DNA of 64,000 nt from Tyto alba (lineage: Eukaryota > Chordata > Aves > Strigiformes > Tytonidae). The position numbers were made by a program, and so were the translations under genes. Positions 1-13,390 of the stretch are shown in pieces. The stretch is from the NCBI RefSeq assembly GCF_018691265.1, contig NW_024881278.1, forward strand, positions 8,990,001 to 9,054,000. The letters run 5' to 3'. The notes beneath the pieces were generated by a model. That model was given only the letters and a program-made list of their open reading frames with translations. It was not told where the DNA came from and ran no database searches. Every line of letters starts with the position of its first letter. Position 1 is the stretch's first letter.

Positions 1-1039
1 AGAAACACAGTGAGGATCTGAAAACTTTTTTGTTTTAAATGAGGCAACAGAGAATGAGATGTCATCCTGGCTTCTGCAAGCGTTAATTCATAAAGTCATA
101 CGTGAGGTTCTTCAGCCCATTGTAGGTTTGTTTCAGACGTTATGCTGTTATTGGAAGTGTATGATTCACCTTCTGAGAAAACAGAAGCTGCACACAAAAG
201 GAAAAGATTTGCTTTCTCCGCTGTGAAAAGCTGCCGCAAGCAGGGGTCCTATTAAGACAGCTGGAAAGTTGCTTCAGCTTGTTACGCTTGTAAGTTTTAT
301 TGGTGACTGGTTTTTGATTACACATTTGAATGCTGTGTGTTCCAGGTTGACGAGTTTTAATTAAAAGGCAATAGTCTTGATTTTAGATTGCTTTGTTGTC
401 TGCATTATGCAGACTATAATGCATGCAAGTTGGGGGGTGAATTTTTCTGACGTGCATCACTTATTTAGGATATATAAGATTATACCTTCTAGCACCTGCC
501 TTAAATCTAAACTTCACGCCTTCAGCAATTGTGTTTATTATGGTTAATTTCTTTTAAGTAGTACACTGATCAAATAAATTTGTGGGGGTTTTTCTCCTCT
601 GTCCTGTACCTTGTTTCTCCAGTCTAATCACTGTTCTAGCCTGACAGGGTCATTGCAATAGGGATGTCGTGTACCAGAAACTTTCCGTAATGCCACAGCT
701 CGTCTGTTAAAGTTGGGTTTCGGTTTAAAAAAGCCTGCAGCCCTGGGGGGTTTGGTTCTGCCCTCCGTAACTTCAGCAATCTGTCCCATCTACTGAGTCG
801 CTGCTTTTCATTCATGAAGCTGAAAGGTTTTACCCCTCACTTCAAGCCGTTAAGCGTGTTCCCTCCTCCTTGCTCGCGTCCAGAACCGCTAAGCAGCACT
901 GGGCAGTTTGGGTCCCCCCTCGTCCGTGCCCGTGTAGAGCCCGGGAAGTGTTGCTGTGGGTCTGAAGCGCTGGTGTTCGTGGACAGTGTGTAACAGCATT
1001 TAATTCTGCTCACGCATTTCCTTAACCTGGTCGTTGCAG
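1..1039 (+). other. RALGAPA2: RALGAPA2 intron (partial)
   Basis: This is noncoding sequence upstream of the RALGAPA2 exon at 1040. It is mostly AT-rich, turning GC-richer after about 840, and it ends in a plausible acceptor (tcgttgcag at 1031-1039). Short open frames here are on the wrong strand or lack splice context and homology. I see no recognisable repeat or RNA gene. Confidence 0.75.
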
Positions 1040-1161
1040 TTATGAGGAAAGAGCTCTGTACCTCGAAGCAATAATCCAGAACCATAAAGAAGTAATGACA
1101 TTTGAGGATTTTGCTGCTCAGGTCTTTTCTCCCTCTCCCAGCTACTCCCTCGGTGGAACTG
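1040..1161 (+). CDS. RALGAPA2: RALGAPA2 near-terminal coding exon
   Basis: The exon encodes part of the extreme C-terminus of the Ral GTPase-activating protein catalytic alpha-2 subunit. RALGAPA2 pairs with RALGAPB to stimulate GTP hydrolysis by RalA and RalB. Seen: an acceptor ttgcag, then one base completing the previous codon, 40 codons and one base, then the donor G|GTGAGT (122 nt). The translation includes [19 protein letters not shown] and then [20 protein letters not shown]. The FEDFAAQVF block is a conserved tail lying after the Rap/Ran-GAP domain in the RALGAPA1/2 family, and the exact wording favours A2 over A1. Synteny with INSM1 and CFAP61, and the plus orientation converging on INSM1, also fit RALGAPA2. 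The upstream exons lie outside the window. The exon is open to the donor, so at least one further exon is needed. Confidence 0.88.
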
Positions 1162-4100
1162 GTGAGTCTCTGCACGTTATTCTTCTCTTTAGCACTAAGA
1201 AGCACTTGAGCAGCAGATGTACACCTGTTTTTTGTAGATAAATGCTTGCAAATTTAAGAAGACCATTCTTCCCCTGAATCAACTAATGAATATCAAAAGG
1301 AATGATGACATTCATTTTAATTTGTTTTGCATCAGAGCTATTCACTCTGCTCCTTTCTTCAGCTATCCTGTTAACCCCCGAATCCAGCAAGGTTAATGAA
1401 CTTTCTCTCAGTAATGTGCTCTGGTTCATTCAGGAGTGTGGGTTTCTTGCTGAGCTGGGAATATGTTGTTCAAAAGCTATGCCTGAATCGGTGCTTACTT
1501 ATTGAAAAATAGTTCCTCACAGTAGAGGCCGTTGCTACTAATGCTAAATGGGGATTATGCTGCTGAGATACCAGGGTCAGGGATTAATGCAAAAGAAATG
1601 TAAGAACGGTGTTCTGTTAGAAAATCATAGCAGTGTGCAGTATGCTAACATTTCCCTTAAATATAGATGAGGAAGTTTCAGGCTTCCTTCCAACACCTCG
1701 CCTGGAACCTGTTTGGTTTTTTTTTGTTTTGTTTTGTTTTTTGTTTTTTGTTTTTTTTTAATATATGTATGGATACGCGTAGGGGGGTGTGTGTATGTGT
1801 ATATATACACGCACAGTAATGTTGATTATCACTCATCAGCCCTACTGAAAGATGAAAACGTAATGCTGAACTCTGTGAATTCATTCCTTATGTGCCCTAT
1901 CGGGACTTTAAATTAGCTTGCAGTCAGTAAGATAGGAGCCGCTACTCTGCTGTTTTAATTGAGTTTAAATAAACGTCTCCTGAACAGAAGCTCTGACTCT
2001 GAAATGCAGATTTCTAGTACCCTCAGGATTTGTTTTTCCAGCCTCCAAAAAGTGTACGGTCACCGTGTGTTTGTTGGACTCTTTAACAAAGATTCCTTAA
2101 TCTCTTTTTTACACTCATTGGGTGAAACTGGCACTTCCCAATTGTTCCCTGCTACTCTTTCGGATTGTTTAATAGATTATTTCAAACCTATATAAATGTT
2201 GCAGGACATCTGCTCTACTTCTCTTTAGCCTGACTTGTTAGCGAATATCTTCCATCTAAACTGAAAAAAATTGAAGGAAGAAATTAAATTTACTAAAATA
2301 AATCACTTACAAATAAAATCAGCCGTGCATCATTGTTTAACGTTACTGGCTCCAATCCTCGAGCTTTCAGAGCTTTGTTAGGAGATAAGAGGTGTATGCA
2401 TGTCCCTGCATTGGTCGCCAGTAGCAGCAGGCAGAAGGCTTTGGAGATAAGCAAGCTGGCAGAAGTAAAGGGGAACCGGTGCTATTTACATAATCGCGCC
2501 TCTGCTTCCTGGAGAGGCGTCAAGAAACACAGGGATGGCCTCTATTGATCTTTGTTGAACTGGAATACTAAACAACATTAGAAAAGCTTATAACTTAAAG
2601 CTTTGATTAATGTTTTCTACATTAAAAAGTAGAACAGCTGTGAATTAAATTCTTTTATACACTCTGCCAAAAGTCTGAGACAAAAAAAATTATCAGTTTC
2701 AATGGAAATGTAGATTTCATGCCCGGTGTTGTTAGCACTTTGAATCATTTATCTGCTGACTTATCAGCAAATAAAAATGTAGATGTATTGATATATTTTA
2801 AATGTTTTGCTCTATGCACAATTGTATTTTGTTTTCACGCTCTTCTTACAGCACACAGTGATCTTATTATATACAAATTTAGGTTGACAAGCAAGGACAG
2901 ATTCATTTGATGATATCGTAGTCACATACCGTAGTCACGCTCTCTAAAGTCTGTGGTGTATTTTGTATGCCAAAAATATTTAAATTGCTTCGTAATACCT
3001 ACTTAAGTTTTTCAGAAAGCTGTTAAATCATTAGTACCTGGATGCGCTTTTATGATTTCATTACTTCATTTATTTTTTTTTAAGAGTAAAGCCTGACACG
3101 CTCGGGTCCCCGTTTTCAAACTTCTGAACACCAGAATTCCTTTCACGCTCACAAAGAAACCAGAGGCCGGTCGTGACTTCTGGCGTCAAAAAAAACCTTT
3201 GCTTCAGCGAGTCTCCTCACGTTGCCTGCCATCCCCTGGCGCGTTTGGCCGCGCGTGACCGGGAGCCGTGTCCCTCGCTGCCACTGGGACGCGTTCCCAT
3301 CCCGCCTCGGCCGGGCCCCTTCCCCAGCTGACCCAGGCTCAGGCCAGCGGGCTGCTGCGGGTGCGCTCGGGGATAAAGAACGAGCCGGCTCGGGGGCGGT
3401 TTGAGTGAGTTTGCAGCCATCTCTGCGTGCCTGTAAACGAGAAAGGGATGACGAGCCGTTGCGGAGCGCTGTCAGCGTGGGTCGGGGTGAGCTCTGTGCT
3501 CCCCAGCCCCCGCTCTCGCCCCGCGGGCCGTTACGCCTCCTCCGAGCTCACCTTCACCTGCCCCGCGCCCGCCAAACCCCCGTCTGCCGCGAAAGAGAGA
3601 GGGAGGGATGGCGCTTTCCCTCGCGTAAAAGGGGAATTTCTGTTCTGAAAGAGGGAAATTGAATCACGGAGCTGACACAGGTCTGTGTTTCCCCTTCTCA
3701 AGTAGCAAGGCGGCCGATGCTACTAACCCTGCCCAGCTCCAACTTTCCAGGTGAATTTTAGATTAATTCCCCCTGATGTTATTCTTAATCCCACCCAACT
3801 GTACTCCTGTCACCGCTGCGCATTCATGTGCACAACAGAAAGGGTCAATGAGTAAGTGAGCATTTTACTACAACTGAGATTGGGTTTAGTAGCTAACACA
3901 GTGTAAGAAGCAAATCAAGAGCATTAAACAAACCCAATATGTAGCTGTTAATGACACACTTTGTTGGTGTATTATCAACGGTGATCTATTTATTGGAACT
4001 AAATATATTTGTATGTTTTCTGATACTGCCTCTAGGGATGCTTCCCCTCGATTCAGATGGGATACGGGGTTCTTGAAGTGCACCCTGGCTCACTCTCCCC

Positions 4101-5850
4101 TGTCACAAATAGTCTTGCAGGTGCCACATTTTACGCGTGAAAATCGTCCAATTGACCTCTTTCACTGTTTGGAGAAGTAGAGCCTTCAGCTCCCTACGTG
4201 TATCGTGGATTGCCCTGCATATCTTAAACACTGAAAACGCAGCCTGGTAGGCAGAATGGACATCCCTGAACTCATTTAGGGGATGTGCAGATTAGGAACA
4301 AAAGATGAGAATACGGTCCTTTGTTGTTAAACTGGTACATTACATGCTGTATTTTAATTAGGCTGGGTATGAGAGTCAGCCCAGGAAATCCTCAGTAATC
4401 CAACACTATTGAATTATTCTTATCCTTTCCCTCTACAGATTTCTCTCGTTTTAGAGGATGGGGTTTTAAGCTGCTGTCTTTTTCTGTTCTTGCTTCCTCG
4501 GCCAAAAAAGAAAAGCAGTTATTCAACAAAATATTTGTGTGTTCTTTAAAAAAAAAAAAAAGTCATCAAAATGGAACAGGCACAAATAGATACAGAAGCG
4601 TTCCAACTTTAATTACCTCTGCTGACTAAAACGCGTTTGTTGTTTTTTTTGTTTTGTTTTGTTTTGTTTTTTGTTTTTTTTCATTTAAGATCAGAAGCCA
4701 GAATCGTGTTAACCCTTAGAAAATGGAAGTAGTTGGGTATTCTAGGAAGGAAAAGATACAACTTTTCCAGCAGAGAAAGATTTATGTTTGAGGGGTTTAT
4801 AGTTACATGGGTAGATTTCTACTTTCAAGAGAACCTACAAACCTGCTTTTCAGCAGCGCAGACTTGCAGTTAGTGCTTCAAAGGGTTAATTGAAATGGGC
4901 ACACTTGACTGCTGAGAGGACTGATCTAATCACTGCCATATCCAAGTGCATCTGTTCACCATGAGGTCATTCTTGTGCATGCTAATGATTTGGAAAATAA
5001 AGCATAATGCTTGACGTTATCAGAAAGGATATAGTGTAAATCTTTGCTTCTTTAGTTGCTAATAGCTATTGTGGAATGAAACAGCAGGCGAAAGCATCTC
5101 GGATTATTGCTTTCCATTTTAAATTTTTTAAAGCATCGTTTTCAGCGGAGTGTTAGGAAAACTGCGCTGGAAAACTCTGACATGTGGTATCTGTTGATAA
5201 ATGGATTCTTTAATGAATATTATAGCATTGCCCAGGAGCAACACTTGAGTTGAGGAACTATAGACGTTTTCAGCGTTCCCTGGTTTTAAAGCCTTTGGAA
5301 GCTGTGCCTGCTTATTTACATAAAACTGAGATTTTGCAGCCTTTTTGTTGAAAAGGTGACACATGCTTTTCTTTTGTCTCCGGACATTTACATGCATAAT
5401 TTTCTTGTAGAAAATACTTGGATGTACAACAAACAAGATTTGGTTTATTTTGCAGCACTTTTCGCTGGGTGCTGAGCTTTACCACTTTAAAGCAAAAGGA
5501 GTATTTCAAACGGCCACGTAATTTTAAAATATATTTTTGACAGAAACTAACCAAAACCCTAAGTAACTATTGTCTTAAGCAGACTTACGGTCTTTTTAAT
5601 GCTAACTGAGCAATGATTCCTTTTGGGTTTGTTTGGTTTGGTTTTCCTGGGTTTTTAACTTCTTTGTCTGTGCATTTTCCTTGAAAATCCGTAGGACGTT
5701 TTCTCAGTTCTGCGTACTAGGTGGAGGAAAAGTCTCTCCAGGTTCTGTATGATATTTTTGCATATTTTTAGGGGAGCCGGGCGGAACTGAATATCAAAAA
5801 AAACCCCACACATCTGAAAATCAGTAGCTGTGCCATGATGCTACAGCGTA
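1162..5850 (+). other. RALGAPA2 last intron or 3' region, AT-rich part
   Basis: The stretch follows the donor at 1162. It is mostly AT-rich, with T-rich runs near 1715-1760 and 4640-4680. A local GC-rich patch at about 3200-3660 has CpG clustering. Several AATAAA motifs lie on the plus strand (for example near 1968, 2298 and 4995). Strong-looking acceptors occur at 3751 and 4438; the latter is given separately as a candidate last exon. I find no convincing independent gene. Confidence 0.55.
4439..4629 (+). CDS. Candidate alternative RALGAPA2 terminal exon
   Basis: A strong acceptor (tatcctttccctctacag) precedes position 4439. Joined to the exon at 1040-1161 it restores phase: G plus AT gives Asp, so the tail would read ...GGTD followed by FSRFRGWGFKLLSF and so on. 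The frame stays open for about 62 residues and includes a lysine run from an A-tract before TAA at 4627-4629. An AATAAA lies near 4995. The Asp matches my recollection that the vertebrate protein ends near GTD, but the low-complexity extension argues against a conserved ending. It competes with the candidate at 15688. No transcript evidence is available here. Confidence 0.25.
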
Positions 5851-8800
5851 ACGCAGCACGTGCCAAGTGTGGGGCTTGATGAATATGACAGTGTTGCCCG
5901 AAACTGAAAAATCGGTTTCTAGTAACTGGGGCTTAGAAGATTCCAGGCTCCGCCGGCAGCCGGGAGCTCCCTGCTCAGCCGGGGCCGCCGCGAGCAGAGG
6001 CGGTGCCGAAACCATCTGGCAGTCGCTGCCGGCCGGCGGCGCCTGGGCCTCCGGGCCGAATCCTTCCTCCTCCAGCACAGGCCTTGCCCTTACGCCTGGA
6101 GGTTAAACCATCAGCGCGGAGCTTGTTGCCAGGTCTGCGGGAACTTTGTTCTCAGCGGGTGAGAAGGAAAATCTGCCGTCGTAGGTGCCCGGCGTTGCGA
6201 TTGTAGAGGTTGTCCAGGCAGTAAACAAAGAGGAGAAGCGTAGGGAGGTGGAGCAGAGGAGTGGGAAGAGTTACCGAAGGAGGCAGGGCTCGAGGTGTTT
6301 CTTTATTTTCCTTCTTTTTTTATTTTTTTCTTTCCCCCCTTCCTTGTGAAGAATATTCAGGAGGAGGTGCAGCGCCCTGGCCTGCTTCCCCTCCCTGTTT
6401 AATCCAGGTAGTTCTTAGGGCTGATCTTCAGCAAAGTGAGCAGCTTTCACTGCTGGGCCAGCTGCTCGGGCTGCCTTTAGAGGGCTCCTGAAGCTGCTCA
6501 GGCGGCTCCCAGAGTTGCTCCTTACCCCGTGTTCTTGGTTATTATGACCCCTGCGCGGGTTGTGGGCCCCGCCACCCCCTGCCTGGGCTTCCAGCGCCAC
6601 CGGACGGTGCCGTGCCCAGCACGCCGACGCTCCCGACCTGTGACCATCACCTCCGTCACTGCCAGCCCCAAAGCCCTCGGCTGGGGAACACGAGGTCTCC
6701 CACCGCTGCGTTCCTCCCGCGGTGAGCAAGGACCCACGCGAGGAGTCGCGGCGGCTCCGCCTGCATCCCAGCGGCGCGACGAGGCAGAGCCCAGGGGCGC
6801 CGGGGTGAAGTGGGCCCTTCGCCCGCGGTAGCTGCTTGGTAGCAGAGAGTGAAAAGGTGCCAAGTGGAATTCTCAAGTGGATCAAGCATGATCACCTGAT
6901 TTAATGAAGGAGGAAAGCGAGGATGCTCTGCAGAAACCCCAGATTTACCCTTTCTCCCCAGAGATGCCTTTCAGCGAGATGAACAGAATAAATCCATTTC
7001 GCATCTTCCGTTACCTCCTTCCTTCCTTCGCACTTGGACAAACCCCCATGAGCATATTCAAATAGCATGATGCAGCAGTGCTGATCCATCCTCCGGATCT
7101 TTTAATGACAAAAACTGAGAAATCACAATGATTTCTATGATGACGCGTGGATGCTATAAACAAAATCGCAATTTTGCTGAATGATGCAGCAATGACCGAG
7201 TGGAAGTGCATCCCTCCTCCCACAGGAGCACTTGTTAACGTCACAGAGACAACACTAGAAATCAGAAACACCTCTTCTCCTCTTTCAGACTCGGGCAGTG
7301 ACTGATAAATCTTTTCCAGGCTGTTGGTGTCTTCCTTAATCCTACTCATCTGCTCGTGCATTTAATAGTGTGAAGAGTTTAAGCACCTTGCTGGCGGTTG
7401 GATGCAGAGGAATAAAAAGGAAGCTCCTACCGTGGATCGTTGGGTGGCATCAGCTCTGTGCCCCCTACAGCTCCTCTGCCTTGAACACTCTGATGGAAAT
7501 GTCCACCGGGAGGAGCAGACCCGGTGCAGAGCAGTAAGGAAGCCGCGTGGTTCCTCGGCAGGTCCCCACAGAGCGGTTGCGGAGCGCTTTGGGTGCCGGG
7601 GGGGGTTCTTCCCTTCGCCCACCACCCGTGAGGGCGTGCGGCCCGGACCTGCCCACGAGGCCGCGTAGGGGCTGGGCCGCGAGAGCAGCACCAGGGCTCG
7701 CAGCCCGGGCCCTTCCTGTCTTCCATTTGGTTGATGGTCTCGGAGGGAGCCCTCCAGGCTACGATCTCCAGGAGGGGAGATGGCAAGGGAGGGCTTCCTC
7801 CCGCGCAGTCGGCGCCGGGCTGGGAAAAAATAACCTGGCTTGACGAGCCACTCTGTTCTGCCGGGTGACAGCTCCAGCTGCTCGAGCTGTCAGCTCGCGA
7901 GAAGGCTCCGGGCGCCGCGGCCCCTTCGCGCTCCCGCCCTGCGCTGGCGCACGGCGGCCCCGCGGCCCCGCGGCGAGAGCTGGGGGCTGGCGGCCGCGCT
8001 GCCTGCTGCACGCAGCCGAGAGGCCCCGCCGGCGCGGGCTGCGCTCCCTCTGGCCGCCCTGCCCAGAAGTAATTAGCGGCTGCTCCGAGTCACGGCTAAT
8101 TAGAACTCTGATGGGTACATTTAGGGTGTATTTCCACATCTCTGCAACAATCGAGGCTGGGTACGTGGTGGGGTCAAGTACTCGTCGCCTGTGCTGGGAG
8201 CAGTGTGGTTTTTAGGGTTGTTTCTGCCCCGATGAACATGCAGTTTCAGATTCTTCTTCCTGCTTCAGTTACAGCTTTTCAGGGTACCCCCGCTTTTTAT
8301 TTTTTGTAACCCCACAACAGCGGAGCAAACCTCATTCACCGTTTCGGCTGCTGCAGCGCCTCGCTCAGGGTGCCATCTGGTCAGGGCAAGCGGGTACCAA
8401 AGCTGCCCTTGGCTTCTGGGGGCCCTGCAAGCACGGCCTGGCCTCCGCTGCCCCCCCCGCCGCCTTCCACTGAGTGGCCTTCGCCCCCCTCCGGCCCGAG
8501 GCTCCGCTGCTGCCGCCGGCTTGGGACAGCCGGCTCCATCCTCCTTTCTCCTGCAGCCTTCCCGGGGGCTTGGCGGGGGGGAAAAGGGTCTGTGTAAGTT
8601 CAGCCGATAGAAAGTCTCTCCAAATACAAGTGACAAGGGGCGTTCCGCGCCGTTGCCCGGCTGCCGGCCTTCGGCGGCTCCCAGCCAGAACGCCCGCTCG
8701 TCCCGGGGAGCCCCTCGGTCGCCGCGAGGCCGAAGCGCGGCGCCCTTGGGGTTTGCCCAAAGGCGGAAGATAAACGGAAGAGCTCAGCGCAGCTTTAAAA

Positions 8801-9190
8801 CAGCTGCCGCTCGCTCGTAACAAAACGTGAAAGATTTTAACGGCTCATACCAAACGCGACAACTCACCAAAGGGCCACGTGGTGCAAATGCAGCTCCAGT
8901 TACTTGAGCTCCTGCGTCCTTAACGCAGTTGGTTCCTGTATCTGCATTTCAGACCACTGAACGTGTGTGGTTTTGCATGAACACAGCCACTGCTTTATTT
9001 AATGATGATTTCTTCAAAATACACTCCCCTGAACGTGCAGGCTTAGGATGCTGCTTATAGTGTACTTTCAGCCTGTCCTTGTGAGTGGAAAGCAGAGCAT
9101 GTCAAAATGCTAAGCGGATTTACTGCTAGGATTCTCTCTGGAATTTTATTACCTTCACGTTTACTGTGAAAGAAAACAAAGATTTTCACA

Positions 9191-9241
9191 GACCTGTCAT
9201 GGCTGATAGGTTAATTACCGGGGGAGATAGGTCATGGCCTG
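9191..9241. repeat. Paired GTCATGGC / GATAGG element
   Basis: GTCATGGCTG at 9196-9205 recurs as GTCATGGCCTG at 9231-9241. GATAGG occurs at 9205-9210 and again at 9226-9231, with the homeodomain-like TTAATTA between them. The symmetrical arrangement looks like a transcription-factor module, but no function can be shown from sequence. Confidence 0.45.
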
Positions 9242-11968
9242 TGTGAAAACTTCATGGGTCTTCTCAAGTATAAAGCTTCAAAATCCTTAATGATCACGCG
9301 TGATGCTGTAATCTGGTTTTACATACTTGGGTCGCACACCGAGACCCACCTTTCTCGTCTTTTTCTCATACAGTAGAAACGTTTACCAAGCACGAGCAAG
9401 AGCCCTGGGCCTTGCTTGCCAAATCAGCTCCTCCGGGGCTAGCAGGGGCAGTGAGAGGGCAAAGGTGGTCGGTGTGGGGGACCGAAAAAACCCTTCACAT
9501 TACCTGCGAGGGAGCTGATGGAGAGGATGCTTTTAGTTCCAGTTTTCTGCCTGTGGTGTCCCTGAGGGTGGCTCAGCCGGTTCTGGCGAGGAGTTGGACC
9601 CCCAGGCAGTGCCACTGCCTGGCGACAGGGCTGGGTGGCTCTTGCCCTGGAAGAGGTCCTGCCCGTTTTCTCCAGAGGAGCTCCAAGAAGATGCTTCACC
9701 ACCATCCGTACCAGTAGTGCTGTGCCTGTGCCTGTGCTGAAGGGCGGGGAGAGGGAGTTACTTCGCTTTCAGGAGCGTTCGTCTGCTTCACGAGGAGAAG
9801 AAAAATTGCTAAAAGATCTTCTTTCCCTAGAGCACATTCCCTGGGTGCGTATGAGAAACCGGGTTCGTTCTGTTCAGCAGATTTAAAATAGAATTAAGCT
9901 ATCTATCTCTAGCTTTCCAAAAGGTAACTCTTCATTCAGAGTGTGTTTTCATATGTATTACTAACTGTATTTTAATCCCCTCCTGCAAGGAACATATTTT
10001 AAAGGCTTACACCTCATCACCGTGAAGCATTTGTGCCCGTGAGGCGCCCACGCCGTCACTCGGTGCGTCTCCTTCGCGCGCAGGCCTGCGGCTGCCCGTG
10101 ACGTGGTTTTGCACAAGCACGTGGCTGTTGGCGGGAGGTTGTTGTGGCCCAGTGAGGTGTATGTTGTTCCCTTTGCTGTTTTGTTTGGGTTTGTTTTGTT
10201 TTTAACCTCCCTACAGTGCACCAGTGGTTTAGGTCTCTGCGAGGCCTCAAATTTTACCCAGTTTGAAATTGCATGACCACTACCAAGCGGTGGGACTGTA
10301 GCTGAAGTAAGTGGCTGCTGAAGTCCCACGGCACCGTATCAGCCAGTTTGGCAAAAGTTGAAGGGAGGTGACTGACTGTAAGTTCCAACTTCTGCCAACA
10401 TTTCCTCCCTCTGTGTTTTCAATCAGCAGCCTGACAGGGGCCAGGAGGAGCCTGCGGGCCCCCATTTCTCTCCAGGTCCCGAGGGGGCTGAGGTGAACTT
10501 TCTCTCGGGAGTTGCCCTTACAGCTGGTGCCCACCATTTGCCGCGATGCCCCCAGCCTGACCATCACGCGAGCGCAACGGGTGTGCTGTTCCTGTATTTA
10601 TATGATTTTGTGTTCTCTCCCTTTAGATTAGAATATGTAATGGTCTCGTTACGGTAATTCCCACAGGTAAGAGCGATGCTTCCCGCAGGCCCCACGGCGT
10701 TGTGCTTCATCACTGTCAGCTCTCCTTCTCCACCTCCTTCTGCTTCTCCTTCTGCTCCTCTTCCTCCTCCCCTTCCTGTGCTCGGCGCGCGGCCGCGGCG
10801 GCTCTGGGGCTCTCTGGGTCTGTCTCTGCCTGTCGCTGTTGCCACAGCCCCGTGTCCTCCCGCTGCCGGCGCACAGAGCCCCGGGGGTGCCCAGTGCCCG
10901 GCCGGGCGGCTCCCTCTGCTCCCCCCGGCCGTGCTGGGAAGCGTTCGGGGCATGGCTGGGCCCCACGGCCCGTGTGTTTGTGGCCGGGGCACCACGGGAT
11001 GGGATCGGGGCAGCAAAATTTCACATGTTCCCTGAGTTGTAAATTTTAAGCACTCCCGCTGGTCCACCCGCGAGTCAGAAACTAGTATTTTTTTATCTAC
11101 TACATCACAGTGGAGCTCCTGCTTCGTTTTTAAAACAAACCCTCCTCCACATCACTGCAAAAAGAAGGAGAGCCAAGCCTCTCACCAGCATCTTGACACC
11201 CGTGCAGCCATGATGCTGCCGCTTGTCCCGGGCACGTGCCGGTGGGCGCGCGGGGCCCAGCCCGGCTTCTCTCCCCGGCGCGGCCGAGCGCGCGGAGCCT
11301 CGCCCCCCAGCAAAGCCGCAGGCTCCCCTTGCAAGACGGCCAAGTCATTAGAGTTCGTGGCAGACGGCTTGCAGGTGGGATTATCATATTTGTATGAGAG
11401 AGCCTTTATCTTCGGTGGCGATCGCTTGCTCGCTCCGCAGCTGCCATCTCCCTCTCAATCACGGCGGTTTCGGGGGAGCTCCGAGGCTGAGGGCGTAGCG
11501 GAGGGCTCGCCGGAGGGAAGTCGGGACTGAAGGAATGTGCCGGCTCCCGAGGCGGGCGGGCGCTGCGGGTGCCCCCGGCGCGAGGGGTCCCCGGCCCGCG
11601 CCCCCGCCTGCCCCCGCCGCCCCGCTTTCCATATGCGCAGGCGATGCGTTGTTCAGCGCTTGCATGAATATTGCTCGAGCTTGTCCATTTGGTGAAAACT
11701 GTATTATTTTGACCATCTGCCGTTCTGCTTAACTGCAGGAATGTAAAGTACGACACCTCCCTCACCGCCCTTCCCTCCCCCACGCTTTTCTCCCCGCAAA
11801 CAGCACCGCAGGTTTTGTTTTTAATCCAAAACTGACAGCTCCACATTTTTTCACAGAAAATGCCTTTACACGCTAAGTCACATTTTTCACCTTTTTTTTA
11901 ATGCGATAGTTCCCCTTCAGTCAATTGTCTTGAAGTAGAAATCTGGTAAGTAAAGACTCTCTTTGAAA

Positions 11969-11986
11969 TGCAAACGCCGGTTTGCA
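11969..11986. repeat. Perfect inverted repeat TGCAAAC-gccg-GTTTGCA
   Basis: Two 7-bp arms are exact inverted copies around a 4-bp spacer. Each arm carries an octamer-like ATGCAAA or TTTGCAA half-site. It sits in a short AT-rich patch between GC-rich blocks and could be a dimeric POU-type or forkhead-type binding site. Confidence 0.6.
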
Positions 11987-13390
11987 AACTGGCTGAGGGA
12001 TTTCAGAGGAGGTGATTTGGGTTGAGCTGCAGCTTCGCTCCTTTGAGTCACTGAAAATATCTAGAGTCCTAAAGGAGGAGGACAGAGTTTTAACCCTTGT
12101 AGCGAGGAAAGAGAACGCGATGCTGCCTGTGCCCAGCAAACTCTGTGGAGTTTCCGAGCGTTATTCCCGAGAAGTGACGGGACCGACGCAAGCTGTGGGA
12201 ACGCACAGAGCGGGGCCGCTGTAGCCCCTCGTGCTGGGCCGAGGTAGGCTGCAGTGTTTGCAGTGGGGTTTAAAACACCAGGAATCACTCGAGCCGCGTG
12301 TTGAAAACGCAGCCGAGTCACCCGGGGGCTTTGCCCTCGGGAGGTAAACCGGGCGCCCGCCGGGCCCCGCGCTGGGGCCTTGCTAAACCAGAGGCCTCCG
12401 GCCGCGCTTCACGGCGCAAGGCTGGGCCCGGGCCCGAGCGAGGCTCTCCCTGCTCCCCGGCGCCTGGGCTCACGAAGGGCGTGTTAAAGACATCCCTGTA
12501 ATCACCCCTCACCTCAACTAACGGCAAATAAGAGGCGCGGCTTGAAAATCGAGCTTTGTGTTGGAATTGGGTCGGTGGTCGCAGGGCTGCCGCTCCGGCC
12601 AGCCTTCGGCGTGGGCTGGGCGCCCCCCTCCCTCCTCCCCGGCGGGCTCGCGAGCGCCAGGCTGTCCCTCCGCCCCCCCTCTAACCAAAACCTTTGCGGG
12701 AAGGCTGGCGGAGGCCTGGAAACGGCGTTTAGAAATGCCAGGGGAGCTGATGAAACGACTCCCGCAGCGCCCTGGGACGGGCCAGAACCGCGGCAGCAAG
12801 AGCAAGGCTGGGTTGCAGCATGTGTGTCCCTGTTCCCCCCGGCACCGCCGCAGCCACGCGGGAGGGGCAGGACCAGCACACGCGCCTATTTAGTCCCAGC
12901 CTCTAGTTGTAATCACCTGTGGGAGATAACTACGGTGGAACCTAATGTTGTTGAACAACAAAGCGTAAACACATGCAGACAGCTGCCCAGGTTCCCCAGC
13001 CCACAGATAAACTTCCTGAATGGCGGCCGTGAGCGCGCCGAGAACGATGGGTCTTAGTGTCCCGTTTAACTAGTGGAACTAATTAGAAAAAATTAGGACT
13101 TTTTGTTTTGTTTCTTAATCATCAGAGCCTAAGACACCTTCCAGGGAGAGTTTCATGAGAGCATTTGCACAATGGAAACTCGTTTTGAGCTCTCTGTAGT
13201 AGATTAAATACAGAAGAGCCGTTTAGTGACACATGGCAAAAAATAACTTTATAAAACACACACTTGAAAGAAAAATTTTTTGAGTTGCAGCCTGCGGGCT
13301 TTGTTGGAGCTTGGAGAGAGCGGGATGGGTGCATCCACCCCCCCGGTGCGGGGCTGCGGCAGTACCTTGGGCACCGGGCTGCGGGTGGCT

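Noticed and set aside
3738..3762. A third acceptor for RALGAPA2 (ctttccag at 3751 giving Gly-Glu-Phe-stop)
   Set aside because: The phase fits, but there is no nearby poly(A) layout and no resemblance to the family tail, so it ranks below the other two candidates.
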